A program made the position numbers and the translations under genes. From assembly GCA_019912385.1 (NCBI GenBank), contig JAIOIW010000038.1, positions 1-64,000 of the forward strand: 64,000 nt of DNA, written 5' to 3'. This document shows, piece by piece, positions 15,854 through 25,564 of this stretch (within the stretch, counting starts at the first letter, position 1; each line of letters starts with the position of its first letter). Origin of the DNA: Notoacmeibacter sp. (lineage in GTDB: Bacteria > Pseudomonadota > Alphaproteobacteria > Rhizobiales > Rhizobiaceae). The notes below the pieces were generated by a model. The model ran no database searches. It worked only from the letters and a program-made list of their open reading frames with translations, and was not told the origin of the DNA.

Positions 15854-18316
15854 ATGCCGGCTTTCTCGCAAAGCCTCGAACGCGCGCTCCACCAGGCTCT
15901 GACTTTGGCCAATGAGCGTCACCACGAATATGCAACGCTTGAGCACCTGCTCCTGGCGCTTGTCGACGATCAGGATGCAGCCGCTGTCATGCGCGCCTGC
16001 AATGTCGATCTCGACGAATTGCGCCGGACGATCACCCACTATCTCGACACCGAACTCGACAATCTCGTCACCGGCTACGACGAGGATTCCAAACCGACGG
16101 CCGGTTTCCAGCGCGTCATCCAGCGTGCGGTCATTCACGTCCAGTCGTCGGGGCGCGAGGAGGTTTCGGGCGCCAATGTGCTGGTCGCCATCTTCGCCGA
16201 GCGCGAAAGCCACGCGGCCTATTTCCTCCAGGAACAGCAGATGACCCGTTACGACGCGGTCAACTACATCTCGCACGGGATCGCGAAGCGGCCCGGCGCT
16301 GCGCAGTCGCGCCCGCCGCGCGGCGCCCAGGAGGACGAACCGGGCCCGCAGCACGGCGAACACGAGGAAAGCAGCCCGAAGAAGAAACAGCAGGATGCCC
16401 TGACGGCCTATTGCGTCAACCTCAACGAGAAAGCGCGGGCAGGCAAGATCGATCCGCTTATCGGCCGCGAAAGCGAGATCAACCGAACCATCCAGGTACT
16501 GTGCCGCCGATCCAAGAACAATCCCCTTTACGTCGGTGATCCAGGCGTCGGCAAAACGGCAATCGCCGAAGGCCTGGCCAAGAGGATCGTCGAGGGCGAC
16601 GTTCCCGAAGTCCTGGCCGATGCGACCATCTTCGCGCTCGACATGGGCGCGCTGCTCGCCGGGACACGCTATCGCGGCGATTTCGAGGAACGGCTCAAGC
16701 AGGTGGTCAAGGAGCTCGAGGAGTATCCGGGCGCCGTCATGTTCATTGACGAGATCCATACGGTGATCGGCGCGGGCGCCACGTCGGGCGGGGCAATGGA
16801 TGCCTCGAACCTGCTCAAGCCGGCGTTGTCGTCGGGTACGATCCGGTGCATCGGTTCGACGACCTACAAGGAATTCCGCCAGTTCTTCGAAAAGGACAGG
16901 GCACTTGTCCGGCGGTTCCAGAAGATCGACGTCAACGAACCGTCGATCGACGACGCGATCGAGATCATGCGCGGCTTGAAGCCCTATTTCGAGGAGTTCC
17001 ACAAGGTGAAATACACCAACGACGCCATCAAGGCGGCGGTGGAACTGTCGGCACGCTACATCTCGGACCGCAAGCTGCCCGACAAGGCGATCGACGTCGT
17101 TGACGAGACAGGTGCGAGCCAGATGCTGCTTCCGGCCTCAAAGCGCCGCAAGGTCATCGGTGTCAAGGACATCGAGGAAACCATTGCCACGATTGCCCGC
17201 ATTCCGCCGAAGACGGTTTCGGCCGACGACGAGATGGTTCTGGCCAATCTCGAGCGCGAACTGAAAACGACGGTCTACGGCCAGGACCTGGCCATCGAGG
17301 CGCTTGCCTCGTCGATCAAGCTGGCGAGGGCAGGCCTGCGCGAACCGGAAAAGCCGATCGGCAGCTACCTGTTCTCCGGCCCCACCGGCGTCGGCAAGAC
17401 CGAGGTTGCCAAGCAGCTCGCTTCCTCGCTGGGCGTGGAACTGCTGCGCTTCGACATGTCGGAATACATGGAGCGGCACACCGTTTCGCGCCTGATCGGT
17501 GCGCCTCCGGGATATGTCGGGTTCGATCAGGGCGGCCTGCTCACCGATGGTGTCGACCAGCATCCGCATTGCGTACTGCTGCTTGACGAGATCGAGAAGG
17601 CGCATCCGGACCTGTTCAACATCCTGTTGCAGGTGATGGACCACGGCAAGCTGACGGACCACAACGGCAAGCAGATCGACTTCCGCAATGTGATCCTGAT
17701 CATGACCACCAATGCCGGCGCGGCCGACATGGCCAAGTCGGCGATCGGCTTCGGGTCGTCGAAGCGCGAAGGCGACGACATGGAGGCGATCAACCGGATG
17801 TTCACGCCGGAATTCCGCAACCGCCTCGATGCGATCATCCCGTTCGGCTCGCTGCCGGTGCCGGTAATCCACAAGGTCGTGCAGAAGTTCGTGATGCAAC
17901 TCGAAGCGCAGCTCTCTGAGCGCGGTGTCACCTTCGACCTGACGCCCGAAGCGGTCGAGTGGCTGGCCGACAAGGGCTATGACGAGCGCATGGGCGCCCG
18001 TCCGCTCGGCCGCGTGATCCAGGAGCACATCAAGCGGCCGCTGGCCGAGGAGGTGCTGTTCGGCAAGCTGAAGAAGGGCGGAACGGTGCGCGTCAGCGTC
18101 GAGACCAAGGGCGATGGGACAACCGGTCTCAAGCTCGAGGCGATCGCCGATTCCGTGCCGGTCAAGCCGAAGAAGGAGCAGCCCGAACCGAAACCGGCGA
18201 AGAAGCCAAAGGCCAGGAAGGCGTCCGGTACGAAAAAGGCGCCTTCGGGTTCTGCAGGCGGGAAGCCCTCCGCGCCCAAACGGGTGAGCGTACCGCAGCT
18301 TCCGCGCAAGACCTGA
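15854..18316 (+). CDS. clpA: ATP-dependent Clp protease ATP-binding subunit ClpA
   Basis: The AAA+ unfoldase of the ClpAP protease, 820 aa. It has an N domain with two Clp repeats (1-145), an acidic linker, D1 with Walker A GDPGVGKT (about residue 230) and Walker B VMFIDEIH, and D2 with Walker [10 protein letters not shown] (about 510) and [10 protein letters not shown]. The C-terminal D2-small domain ends near residue 765, after which comes a Lys/Pro/Ala-rich tail of about 55 residues ([19 protein letters not shown]) that standard ClpA lacks. GTGAGGATC precedes the ATG. It forms an operon with clpS and ends at an intrinsic terminator. Confidence 0.97.
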   Translation: MPAFSQSLERALHQALTLANERHHEYATLEHLLLALVDDQDAAAVMRACNVDLDELRRTITHYLDTELDNLVTGYDEDSKPTAGFQRVIQRAVIHVQSSGREEVSGANVLVAIFAERESHAAYFLQEQQMTRYDAVNYISHGIAKRPGAAQSRPPRGAQEDEPGPQHGEHEESSPKKKQQDALTAYCVNLNEKARAGKIDPLIGRESEINRTIQVLCRRSKNNPLYVGDPGVGKTAIAEGLAKRIVEGDVPEVLADATIFALDMGALLAGTRYRGDFEERLKQVVKELEEYPGAVMFIDEIHTVIGAGATSGGAMDASNLLKPALSSGTIRCIGSTTYKEFRQFFEKDRALVRRFQKIDVNEPSIDDAIEIMRGLKPYFEEFHKVKYTNDAIKAAVELSARYISDRKLPDKAIDVVDETGASQMLLPASKRRKVIGVKDIEETIATIARIPPKTVSADDEMVLANLERELKTTVYGQDLAIEALASSIKLARAGLREPEKPIGSYLFSGPTGVGKTEVAKQLASSLGVELLRFDMSEYMERHTVSRLIGAPPGYVGFDQGGLLTDGVDQHPHCVLLLDEIEKAHPDLFNILLQVMDHGKLTDHNGKQIDFRNVILIMTTNAGAADMAKSAIGFGSSKREGDDMEAINRMFTPEFRNRLDAIIPFGSLPVPVIHKVVQKFVMQLEAQLSERGVTFDLTPEAVEWLADKGYDERMGARPLGRVIQEHIKRPLAEEVLFGKLKKGGTVRVSVETKGDGTTGLKLEAIADSVPVKPKKEQPEPKPAKKPKARKASGTKKAPSGSAGGKPSAPKRVSVPQLPRKT

Positions 18317-18333
18317 TCAGCCGATCCGGCTTT

Positions 18334-18363
18334 GAAAACCGCCTTCGGGCGGTTTTCTTTTTT
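18334..18363 (+). terminator. Intrinsic terminator of clpSA
   Basis: A 10-bp stem GAAAACCGCC / GGCGGTTTTC with a UUCG tetraloop at 18344-18347, followed by a T-rich run to 18363. A very stable canonical terminator. Confidence 0.92.
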
Positions 18364-18417
18364 AACGCAGGCGCGACGCGGCGCACACAGTGGTTTTCTC
18401 CCGGCCCGAAACGCTTT

Positions 18418-19197
18418 ATGCGCTTGAGCATGACCGGCGCAAGAGATTCCGAAAGCGAAGACGGCGAACCGCACTCCGCGGCCCAATGGTGGCTGCGCGG
18501 GGTTGGCGCTGCTGTCTCGCTGCCCGGCCTGCTGCTGATGAGCGCGTCGGTCGGTTATGCCGCGTTGTCGCGCGAGAGCGGGATCTCGCTCGCCCTGACC
18601 CTGTTCATGATGAATTTCATCTGGGCTCTTCCCGCCCAGGTCGTGCTGATTGGCGCAATGCTGTCCGGTGCCTCTCTGCCGGCCGCCGCAATTGCCGTCA
18701 GCTTGTCGTCGGTGCGCCTGATGCCGATGGTGGTGGCCATCGTTCCGGAGATGCGCGTACCCGCGACCCGAAATTGGGTCCTCTATTTCCTGTCGCACTT
18801 CGTCGCCGTCACGTCGTGGGTCGTCTCCATGCAGCGGTTCCACGAAGTCCCGCGCGGCCGGCGAACGGCCTACTACCTGGGCATTGCCCTTGCCTTGCTT
18901 ACCGGCGCGAACATCGTGATCGCCGGCGTCTATCTGGCGGCGGCACAATTGCCGCAGGCGGTTGCGGCCGGCCTGTTCTTCCTCATGCCGATGTATTTCC
19001 TCACCTCGCTCTGGGGATCGGCACGCGAGCACGCCAGCCTCTTCGCCATGGTTTTCGGCCTGGTTCTGGGACCGGTCTTTCACCTGATCATCCCGGGTAT
19101 CGATCTGCTTGCCGCCGGTCTCGTCGGCGGTATCGGCGCCTATCTGCTTCATCGCCACACATCGCCGGGCGGGGTTAAAGAGGGCAGGGCACCATGA
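18418..19197 (+). CDS. azlC: AzlC family branched-chain amino acid exporter subunit
   Basis: The large membrane subunit of a two-component AzlCD exporter for branched-chain amino acids, 259 aa. After a polar N terminus of about 22 residues come several hydrophobic helices. The family block GYAALSRESGISLALTLFMM is followed by LPAQVVLIGAMLSGASLPAAA, the AzlC signature, and SVRLMPMVVAIVPEMR. The start is the ATG at 18418; an ATG at 18430 is also in frame. The stop overlaps azlD by 4 bp. The family assignment is good, but export of BCAAs is by homology only. Confidence 0.88.
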   Translation: MRLSMTGARDSESEDGEPHSAAQWWLRGVGAAVSLPGLLLMSASVGYAALSRESGISLALTLFMMNFIWALPAQVVLIGAMLSGASLPAAAIAVSLSSVRLMPMVVAIVPEMRVPATRNWVLYFLSHFVAVTSWVVSMQRFHEVPRGRRTAYYLGIALALLTGANIVIAGVYLAAAQLPQAVAAGLFFLMPMYFLTSLWGSAREHASLFAMVFGLVLGPVFHLIIPGIDLLAAGLVGGIGAYLLHRHTSPGGVKEGRAP

Positions 19198-19541
19198 CTT
19201 TCGATGCATATGACACCTGGTGGTGGCCCTATCTCTTCGTCCTGGTTGCAGGTTGGCTGGCCTCGGATATCTGGCGTTTCATCGGCGTGGCGATCGGCGG
19301 GCGGCTGGACGAGAAGTCGGAAGGCCTGGTACTTGCCCGCGCCGTGGCGACGGCGCTGGTCGCCGCAGTCATCGGCAAGCTGATCGTATTTCCAAGCGGC
19401 GCGGTTGCCGAAACTTCCTTGCTTGTGCGCATTGCCGCTGCCGCCTTCGGTTTCGGCGCCTATCTTGCTTCGGGCAAACGCGTGATCGCGGGCATCGTCG
19501 TCTCCGAAGCGATCCTTCTGACGTCCATGCAGCTTGCTTAA
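19194..19541 (+). CDS. azlD: AzlD domain protein, small subunit of the AzlCD exporter
   Basis: A 115-aa membrane protein with four hydrophobic segments. The N-terminal YLFVLVAGWLASDIWRFIG and the central ARAVATALVAAVIGKLIV match the AzlD domain of rhizobial type. It starts inside the azlC stop (ATGA), so stoichiometric synthesis is likely. AzlD is needed with AzlC for activity in characterised systems. Confidence 0.85.
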   Translation: MTFDAYDTWWWPYLFVLVAGWLASDIWRFIGVAIGGRLDEKSEGLVLARAVATALVAAVIGKLIVFPSGAVAETSLLVRIAAAAFGFGAYLASGKRVIAGIVVSEAILLTSMQLA

Positions 19542-19594
19542 CGCGATTCTAACCGGGTCGTGCCAGGGTAGGATTTCAGCCACGCGGAACCGCC

Positions 19595-20566
19595 ATGCAG
19601 GTCAACCATCTCCAGACACGCATCAAGATCGCGACGGTCGCGCTGATCCTCATGGTCGATGCGATCTGGATCGCGCTCGGCGGCTTCTCGATCCTTGTCG
19701 GCAGCCTGGCGCTTGCCATCGGTCTGGTCGCAGCATTGATGGCTGTCGGGACATTCTACCGTCGCTACCGCAAGATGATCGAGTTCGAGACCGCGTGTTT
19801 CGAGACCGCCTTGCTGATCGCTTTTTCGCTTGCCGCCGCGGTGCTGAGCTACCTTGTCACTTCACTCGATTTCCCTCTGATTGACCACCAGCTTACAGCC
19901 GCGGATGCTGCACTCGGCTTTGACTGGATGGCCTATGTCGGCTTCGTCAACGACCGTCCCTGGCTGGGGGGCCTGTCCACGCTGGTCTATGTGACGACGC
20001 TTGCCCAGGTTTCCACGACCGTCGTTCTTCTTGCGCTTTCCGGCAAGGTGGCCGAGACCCGGCAGTTCATGTCGGCGGTGATGATCGCGGCGCTGATCTC
20101 GATCGCCATATCGGGACTGTTGCCGGCTGCCGGGGCATTGGCGACTCTGCGTCCGCCTGCGGAATTCACCGCGGCCAACGCACCGCTTGTCGATCTCTCC
20201 TACAAGCAGGTTTTCTTCGACCTGCGCGACGGCACGCTGCGCCTTATCGATCTGGCAAGCCTGAAAGGCCTGATCGCGTTCCCGTCCTATCACGGCGCGC
20301 TTTCGGTTCTGGTCGTGCTCGGATTTACCGCTTTCGGGCGCTGGATCATCCCGGTCGGATTCCTGAATGCCGCCGTACTGATGGCGACGCCGGTCGATGG
20401 TGGTCATCACATGATCGACGTGATCGGCGGCATCGCCACGGCCTATGTTGCCTGGAAGCTGGCAAAGACATTCGATCATGTGACCGGGCGCAAGGCAGCC
20501 GCTGCCAGCGCGCCGCGCGAAGAGACGACAGAGGGAGAACTTACCTCCAGGTCCGCTACGGGTTGA
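19595..20566 (+). CDS. PAP2-superfamily membrane protein (Aur1/Ipt1-like)
   Basis: A 323-aa inner-membrane protein with about six to eight helices. The phosphatase/inositolphosphotransferase signature appears near the C terminus: FPSYHGALSVLVVLG from residue 229 (catalytic His233) and GGHHMIDVIGG near 269, the two His motifs of the PAP2_3 group. It could act on lipid phosphates or transfer a headgroup. The soluble C-terminal tail of about 25 residues is Ala/Glu-rich. The 3' end overlaps the convergent HIT gene by 11 bp. Confidence 0.82.
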   Translation: MQVNHLQTRIKIATVALILMVDAIWIALGGFSILVGSLALAIGLVAALMAVGTFYRRYRKMIEFETACFETALLIAFSLAAAVLSYLVTSLDFPLIDHQLTAADAALGFDWMAYVGFVNDRPWLGGLSTLVYVTTLAQVSTTVVLLALSGKVAETRQFMSAVMIAALISIAISGLLPAAGALATLRPPAEFTAANAPLVDLSYKQVFFDLRDGTLRLIDLASLKGLIAFPSYHGALSVLVVLGFTAFGRWIIPVGFLNAAVLMATPVDGGHHMIDVIGGIATAYVAWKLAKTFDHVTGRKAAAASAPREETTEGELTSRSATG

Positions 20567-20987
20567 TCGCCGTGCGTATCTTTTCGGCGTTGGCCCTGAG
20601 CACATCGGGGTCTTCCAACTGACCGGAGTGCGGCTTCAGGCTGACACCCAGGAAGCGCGGGATCACGTGGAAATGCAGGTGGAACACAACCTGGCCACCG
20701 GCCGGTTCGTTGAATTGCTGGATGGTCAGCCCGTCCGCGCCAAACGCCTTGACAGCCGCCCTTGAAACGATCTGGACCGTTCGCATGACGGAGGTGAGGC
20801 TGTCCAAATCGACGTCAAGCATGTTGCGCGACGGCTTTTTCGGTATCACCAGGCAATGGCCGTCGCCGCGCGGCATGATGTCCATGAACGCGAAAGTGTC
20901 GTCATCCTCATACAGTTTGTGCGAGGGAATCTCCCCGCGCAGGATCTTGGCGAACACATTGTCGTTGTCATAGGCGGCTGCGGTCAT
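20556..20987 (-). CDS. HIT family nucleotide hydrolase
   Basis: A Hint-type histidine-triad protein of 143 aa, probably an adenosine 5'-phosphoramidase. The triad is VVFHLHFHVIPR (H-x-H-x-H, about residues 98-107), preceded by AFMDIMPRGDGHCLVIPKK. The start at 20987 is supported by ACGGGGACATCG upstream; an ATG at 21017 would give a His-rich extension without a ribosome-binding site. The gene is convergent with the PAP2 gene. Confidence 0.93.
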   Translation of the reverse strand: MTAAAYDNDNVFAKILRGEIPSHKLYEDDDTFAFMDIMPRGDGHCLVIPKKPSRNMLDVDLDSLTSVMRTVQIVSRAAVKAFGADGLTIQQFNEPAGGQVVFHLHFHVIPRFLGVSLKPHSGQLEDPDVLRANAEKIRTAINP

Positions 20988-21041
20988 CGATGTCCCCGTT
21001 TTCTGGTGGTGGTGCATGTTTCGGTGCTGCCGCCTCTCGCG

Positions 21042-22259
21042 TCAACCCGCATCCTGCGAATGGCGGAACGGGCCGAGCCGCTCGAGTTCGGTGCCGATTT
21101 CGGCGATCTCGGCGCGTTCATGTTCGAGATAGTGGGCCACTGCCTGTTTCAGGCCGGGGTGGGCGATGTAATGAGCCGAGTGGGTGGTGACCGGCATGTA
21201 GCCGCGCGCCAGCTTATGCTGCCCCTGCGCCCCGGCTTCCACCGTCTTCAGGCCCCGGGCAATCGCGAAATCGATCGCTTGATGGTAACAGACCTCGAAA
21301 TGCAGGTACGGGTGGTCCTCGGTGCAGCCCCAGTGGCGGCCGAAGATCGCGTCGCTGCCGATGAAGTTCAACGCACCGGCAATCCAGCGGCCATCACGTT
21401 TGGCCATGACCAGGAGAATGTCGTCCGCCATCCGTTCGCCGATCAGCGAGAAAAAGGCGCGGTTGAGATAGGGGCGGCCCCATTTGCGCCCGCCGGTGTC
21501 CATGTAGAATTCATGGAAGGCATCCCACGCCGCCTCGGTGAGGTCGCCACCCGTCAGCCATTCGATTGTGATGCCGTTATCGACCGCGGCGCGGCGTTCT
21601 TTTCTCAGAGCCTTGCGTTTGCGTGAGGCGAGGGTTTCGAGAAACTCATCATAGCTCGAATATCCCGGGTTTTTGAAATGGAACTGCTGGTCGGTGCGGT
21701 AGAGATAGCCGAGGTCGGCCAGCACCCTGATTTCGTCCTCTGGCGCGAAGGTGACATGGGCGGACGACACGCCCAGCCGGTCTGCCAGCGTCATCAGCCC
21801 CTGGCCAAGTGCCGTTCGGACGGCATCCGGGTTCGCGCCGCGCGACGTCAGAAGGCGCGGGCCGGTTACGGGCGTGAATGGTACGGAGGACTGAAGCTTG
21901 GGATAATACCGGCCGCCGGCACGCTCGAACGCGTCGGCCCAGCCGTGATCGAAGACATATTCGCCCTGGCTGTGCGATTTCAAGTAGCAGGGAACGGCTC
22001 CTGCGAGTTGCCCGTCCGGCGTCTCCAGACGCAGGTGCTGCGGTAGCCAACCAGCAGCGCGGCCAACGCTGCCGGATTCCTCCAGCGCGGATAGAAATGC
22101 TCTGGAAATGAAGGGATTATAGACATCGTTTGGCGCCCCTCGGCTCGTTCCGGCAAGCAGGCTCCAATCTTCAGGGGCAAAGCCGTCCATGCCGGTGACG
22201 ACCCGCAGGACCCATTCTTTACCGGGCAAGGCTGGCTGTTCGCTGTTCATGGAATTCAA
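21042..22259 (-). CDS. FemAB-like GNAT-fold protein (DUF482 / peptidogalycan biosynthesis family)
   Basis: A 405-aa soluble protein of the tandem-GNAT DUF482 family. Recognisable pieces are YNPFISRAFLSALEESGSVG near the N terminus, VPCYLKSHSQGEYVFDHGWADAFERAG, the block RKRKALRKERR, YLNRAFFSLIGERM and the C-terminal GAQGQHKLARGYMPV. The family is called peptidogalycan biosynthesis protein in databases, but no activity is established that I know of. The tandem GNAT architecture suggests transfer of an aminoacyl or acyl group. Start: ATG at 22259 or 22250. Confidence 0.85.
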   Translation of the reverse strand: MNSMNSEQPALPGKEWVLRVVTGMDGFAPEDWSLLAGTSRGAPNDVYNPFISRAFLSALEESGSVGRAAGWLPQHLRLETPDGQLAGAVPCYLKSHSQGEYVFDHGWADAFERAGGRYYPKLQSSVPFTPVTGPRLLTSRGANPDAVRTALGQGLMTLADRLGVSSAHVTFAPEDEIRVLADLGYLYRTDQQFHFKNPGYSSYDEFLETLASRKRKALRKERRAAVDNGITIEWLTGGDLTEAAWDAFHEFYMDTGGRKWGRPYLNRAFFSLIGERMADDILLVMAKRDGRWIAGALNFIGSDAIFGRHWGCTEDHPYLHFEVCYHQAIDFAIARGLKTVEAGAQGQHKLARGYMPVTTHSAHYIAHPGLKQAVAHYLEHERAEIAEIGTELERLGPFRHSQDAG

Positions 22260-22290
22260 ACTATTCCACCAACGGCCGTCGGCAAGGCCG

Positions 22291-23019
22291 TCACGCGGCC
22301 GGACCGGTTGCCGGGTCGAAACCCTCGAACGTCATCTGGTCGGCGAATTCGCGGGTCTTGTCCACCTGGTTCCTGTTGCGAACCGTCCAGGTGATGACCG
22401 GCCGGCCGAGTTCCTCGCGCATGAAGCGCACGAACGCATTGGGCAACTCATTGATGAAGAAGGATGAGAAAGCGATGTCGTGCGCCAGCATGGAGAAGTG
22501 CTTTTCCAGCGATGCCGGATCGTTACCGCACGCGGTCAACCCGCCCGGAACGCCGGGCGCGTGCTCCTTGAACTGGCGCACCAGCCAATGGTCGAAGGAC
22601 ATGATTGCCGCCTCGCCGCGATAGGGTCTCAACCGCGCGGCGACCGCGGCGACCAGGCCGTTGTCCTTGCCCTCGATCCCCTTGATCTCGATCACGATGG
22701 GCACCCGGCCGGCAACGGCCTCCAGCATCTCGTCGAGCGAGGGGACGTGATCGACGGTACCGCCAATGCGAAGCGCCCCGAGTTCGGCCGCCGTCCTGTC
22801 ATTGACCATCCCCGGCGCGCCGGTCAGCCGGTCGAGTTCCTCGTCATGAAAGACGACCGGAATACCATCGGCGCTCAGATGGACGTCACATTCGATCGCA
22901 AAACCGCGCTCCGCAGCCGCTTGAAAGGCCGAAAGCGTGTTTTCCCACCGCGACCGGTTCAGGTCGTGGTAGCCGCGGTGGGCGATGGGGCGTGCCGCCA
23001 GCCAGGATATGTCGCTCAT
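22291..23019 (-). CDS. Glycerophosphodiester phosphodiesterase family protein
   Basis: It hydrolyses glycerophosphodiesters to glycerol-3-phosphate and an alcohol. It is 242 aa and probably cytoplasmic, as no signal peptide is seen. Catalytic motifs are at the N terminus: PIAHRGYHD (His14), ENTLSAF, and ECDVHLSADGIPVVFHDE with the metal-binding Glu-Asp and second His. IVIEIKG holds the third acidic ligand. The start ATG 23019 has an AGGTGAG ribosome-binding site that overlaps the end of the preceding RidA gene, 7 bp upstream, so the two form an operon. Confidence 0.93.
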   Translation of the reverse strand: MSDISWLAARPIAHRGYHDLNRSRWENTLSAFQAAAERGFAIECDVHLSADGIPVVFHDEELDRLTGAPGMVNDRTAAELGALRIGGTVDHVPSLDEMLEAVAGRVPIVIEIKGIEGKDNGLVAAVAARLRPYRGEAAIMSFDHWLVRQFKEHAPGVPGGLTACGNDPASLEKHFSMLAHDIAFSSFFINELPNAFVRFMREELGRPVITWTVRNRNQVDKTREFADQMTFEGFDPATGPAA

Positions 23020-23026
23020 CGGTCGC

Positions 23027-23491
23027 TCACCTGCAGGCAATGACGGCTTCGATTTCCACCGGCGCATTGAGCGGCAGGCTCGCCATGCCGACCGCCGAGC
23101 GAGCGTGCCGACCGGCTTCGCCCAGCACGTCGGCGAGCAGGTCAGAGGCGCCGTTGGCGACCAGGTGCTGCTCGTTAAAGTCAGGCGTCGACGCCACAAA
23201 AACCGTAATCTTGACGATGCGTTCGACGTTGAACAGGTCATCGAGCGCGGCCTTGGCCTGGGCAAGAATGTTGATCGCGCACAGCCGCGCGGCTTCCGCA
23301 CCCTGGCTGGTGGTCAAATCGCGCCCGAGCAGTCCCGTAAAAGCGAGTTTTCCGTCCTTGAGCGGCAGCTGTCCTGCCGTGAACAGCAGGTTGCCGCTGC
23401 GGCTCCATGGCAGGTAGTTGGCTGCCGGCGCCGCCGGTGTCGGCAGTTCGATTCCCAGCGCATTGAGGCGCGATTGCACGGATTGGCTCAT
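23027..23491 (-). CDS. RidA family protein (YjgF/UK114)
   Basis: A 154-aa trimeric enamine/imine deaminase-family protein. The fold-typical segments are GNLLFTAGQLPLKDGKL, AARLCAINILAQAKAALDDL, VKITVFVASTPDFNEQ and the C-terminal AVGMASLPLNAPVEIEAVIAC. This is the longer YjgF subgroup; the arginine of true RidA near the C terminus (in the form RxxV) is not in its usual context, so the activity on 2-aminoacrylate is uncertain. Start: ATG 23491 with AAGGA upstream. Cotranscribed with the GDPD gene. Confidence 0.88.
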   Translation of the reverse strand: MSQSVQSRLNALGIELPTPAAPAANYLPWSRSGNLLFTAGQLPLKDGKLAFTGLLGRDLTTSQGAEAARLCAINILAQAKAALDDLFNVERIVKITVFVASTPDFNEQHLVANGASDLLADVLGEAGRHARSAVGMASLPLNAPVEIEAVIACR

Positions 23492-23629
23492 CGAGACGAT
23501 TTTCCTTTTGTTGACGATTCGCTGTAAAGCTTCGGCATGATTGCCTGCGGCCAATATTCTGCCATCGGATCGGGGCAAGGATGAAGTGATGCCACGGTGC
23601 ACCATCGTGGCGCAAGACGGGAGTTGGAC

Positions 23630-24445
23630 ATGGTTCGGTCGCACACATTGCCGGTATTGATCGGCCTGGCATGGCTCGTGCCAGGCGCGGCCGCGGCAGC
23701 CCAGGTCCTCGTTCCACATCGCGCCATCTACGATTTGAGCCTGCTCGAAGCATCCGACCGCTCAGGCATCGATGCGGTCACCGGCAGGATGGTTTACGAG
23801 TTCAACGGGTCGCCTTGTGACGGTTACACCGTTTCCTTCCGTTCGGTCACCGAGTTTTCCACCAATGAAACCCGGCGCCTGATCGACCAGCAAGTGGCAA
23901 CCTTCGAAGACCCGGAGCGAGACCTGTTCACCTTCGTCACGAAGTCCTTCGTCGATCGCGACCTCGACAAGGAGATCAGGGGCACGGCGCAGGGGAGCGC
24001 TGACGGGATCAAGGTCGAACTGGAAAAGCCCGAGGAAGGCACGGTCGACCTCGGCAAGGCGCGCTTTCCCGCCGCCCACATGCTCGATCTTCTGCAGCGC
24101 GCGCGGCAGGGCCAGCACTTCTATGAAACCACCATCTATGACGGCGCCGAAGATGCCGACCGGATCATGACCACCACCGTGGTCATCGGCACCAGGCGCA
24201 TGATCACCGCCGACGATGCGGAGGCGGGCGTGATCGGCGCGCTCGCAAATGAAGCGTACTGGCCGGTTTCGATCGCCTATTTCGACGATCCGAACCCGCA
24301 GGAGGACAGCGCTCCGACCTATCGGATCGGTTTCAAGCTCTACGACAACGGGGTGGCGCGCGACATGGAAACCGATTACGGCGACTTCCAGCTCAAGGGA
24401 CGCCTGGTCGATCTGCGCATCCTCGACATGCCGGCGTGCAACTGA
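23630..24445 (+). CDS. eipB: EipB family periplasmic cell-envelope integrity protein (DUF1849)
   Basis: A 271-aa secreted protein with a signal peptide (about 1-24, LPVLIGLAWLVPGAAAAA). The mature part is the DUF1849 beta-spiral: LVPHRAIYDLSLLEA, GRMVYEFNGSPCDGYTVSFR, then VGTRRMITADD-type strands and the terminal DLRILDMPACN. Cys63 and Cys270 are in the positions of the conserved disulfide pair of Brucella EipB, which is needed for envelope integrity and virulence. GGGAG lies 7 bp before the ATG. It is divergent from ridA and precedes rpsB. Confidence 0.9.
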   Translation: MVRSHTLPVLIGLAWLVPGAAAAAQVLVPHRAIYDLSLLEASDRSGIDAVTGRMVYEFNGSPCDGYTVSFRSVTEFSTNETRRLIDQQVATFEDPERDLFTFVTKSFVDRDLDKEIRGTAQGSADGIKVELEKPEEGTVDLGKARFPAAHMLDLLQRARQGQHFYETTIYDGAEDADRIMTTTVVIGTRRMITADDAEAGVIGALANEAYWPVSIAYFDDPNPQEDSAPTYRIGFKLYDNGVARDMETDYGDFQLKGRLVDLRILDMPACN

Positions 24446-24619
24446 CCGCTGCTTTCGCATCTGCAGCAACGGCACTTGCCTTCCGGCGCGCAATCGCTTA
24501 AAGCCTCGCTCATTCCACACACGGGCTTTGGGTTCGATCCGGGAGAAATCCGGTTCAATCCTCCGGTGGCGGGTTACCGCCGTGGCTCGTGGAGGTCCAA
24601 CCGGAAAGGATAAACGCAG

Positions 24620-25423
24620 ATGGCTCTGCCTGATTTCAGCATGCGCCAGCTTTTGGAAGCTGGCATTCACTTCGGCCACCAGACGCACCGCTGGAACCCG
24701 AAGATGGCGTCCTACATCTTCGGCGCCCGCAACAATATCCACATTATCGACTTGTCGCAGACCGTTCCGCTGCTGCACCAGGCGCTCAAGGTGGTCTCCG
24801 ACACGGTTGCCGGCGGCGGCCGCGTGCTGTTCGTGGGGACCAAGCGCCAGGCGTCCGACATCGTTGCCGATGCCGCCAAGCGCTCGGCCCAGTACTACGT
24901 CAATGCCCGCTGGCTCGGCGGCATGCTGACCAACTGGAAAACGATCTCCAATTCGATCGCGCGCCTGCGCAAGCTCGATGAACTGCTGGCCGGCGAGGCC
25001 CAGGGCTTCACCAAGAAGGAGCGCCTCAATCTTGACCGCGAACGCGCCAAGCTCGACCGCGCGCTCGGCGGCATCAAGGACATGGGCTCCACACCGGACC
25101 TGATCTTCGTCATCGACACCAACAAGGAAGCGATCGCGATCCAGGAAGCCAAGCGACTCGGCATTCCGGTCGTCGCCGTCGTCGACTCTAACTGCAACCC
25201 GGACCAGATCGACTATCCGATCCCGGGCAATGACGACGCGGCCCGCGCCATTTCGCTCTACTGCGACCTGATCGCCAAGGCGGCGCTAGATGGCATTGCG
25301 CGCCAGCAGGGCGCGATGGGCGCCGACATCGGTGCTTCCGTAGAAGCGCCCGTCGAGACGGCGATCGAGGAAGCTCCGGCGGTTGAAGCTCCCGCCGCGG
25401 AAGGCGAAGCGAAGGACGCGTGA
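24620..25423 (+). CDS. rpsB: Small ribosomal subunit protein uS2
   Basis: A 267-aa ribosomal protein. It has the hallmark [20 protein letters not shown] at residues 7-26 and, further on, GTKRQAS and [13 protein letters not shown]. An alpha-proteobacterial Glu/Ala-rich tail of about 35 residues follows the conserved core. GGAAAGGATAA precedes the ATG. It leads the long translation/envelope gene series up to lpxB, with tsf next. Confidence 0.98.
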   Translation: MALPDFSMRQLLEAGIHFGHQTHRWNPKMASYIFGARNNIHIIDLSQTVPLLHQALKVVSDTVAGGGRVLFVGTKRQASDIVADAAKRSAQYYVNARWLGGMLTNWKTISNSIARLRKLDELLAGEAQGFTKKERLNLDRERAKLDRALGGIKDMGSTPDLIFVIDTNKEAIAIQEAKRLGIPVVAVVDSNCNPDQIDYPIPGNDDAARAISLYCDLIAKAALDGIARQQGAMGADIGASVEAPVETAIEEAPAVEAPAAEGEAKDA

Positions 25424-25483
25424 CGCCCGTGACGGCCGCAGCGCCGTCATACGGGTGAAACCGATTACTTCCAGACCCCAGTC

Positions 25484-25503
25484 GGGCGCGGCCAGCCGCG
25501 CCC
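25484..25503 (+). terminator. GC-rich hairpin between rpsB and tsf (possible attenuator)
   Basis: GGGCGCGG and CCGCGCCC form an 8-bp stem with a CCAG loop at 25492-25495. There is no T tract, so it may only pause or partly terminate transcription; such a site would lower tsf relative to rpsB. Confidence 0.35.
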
Positions 25504-25564
25504 CCGAACAGGCGCATCCGATAGCATTGCGATGATGTGCCCGCTTTTGCGAAAAGAGGCGACA

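Noticed and set aside
15788-18028. Long minus-strand frames opposite clpA
   Set aside because: Mirror frames of a certain AAA+ gene.
24446-24619. Possible structured leader or RNA gene before rpsB
   Set aside because: Some short complementary stretches exist, but no known ribosomal leader or tRNA-like fold could be recognised.
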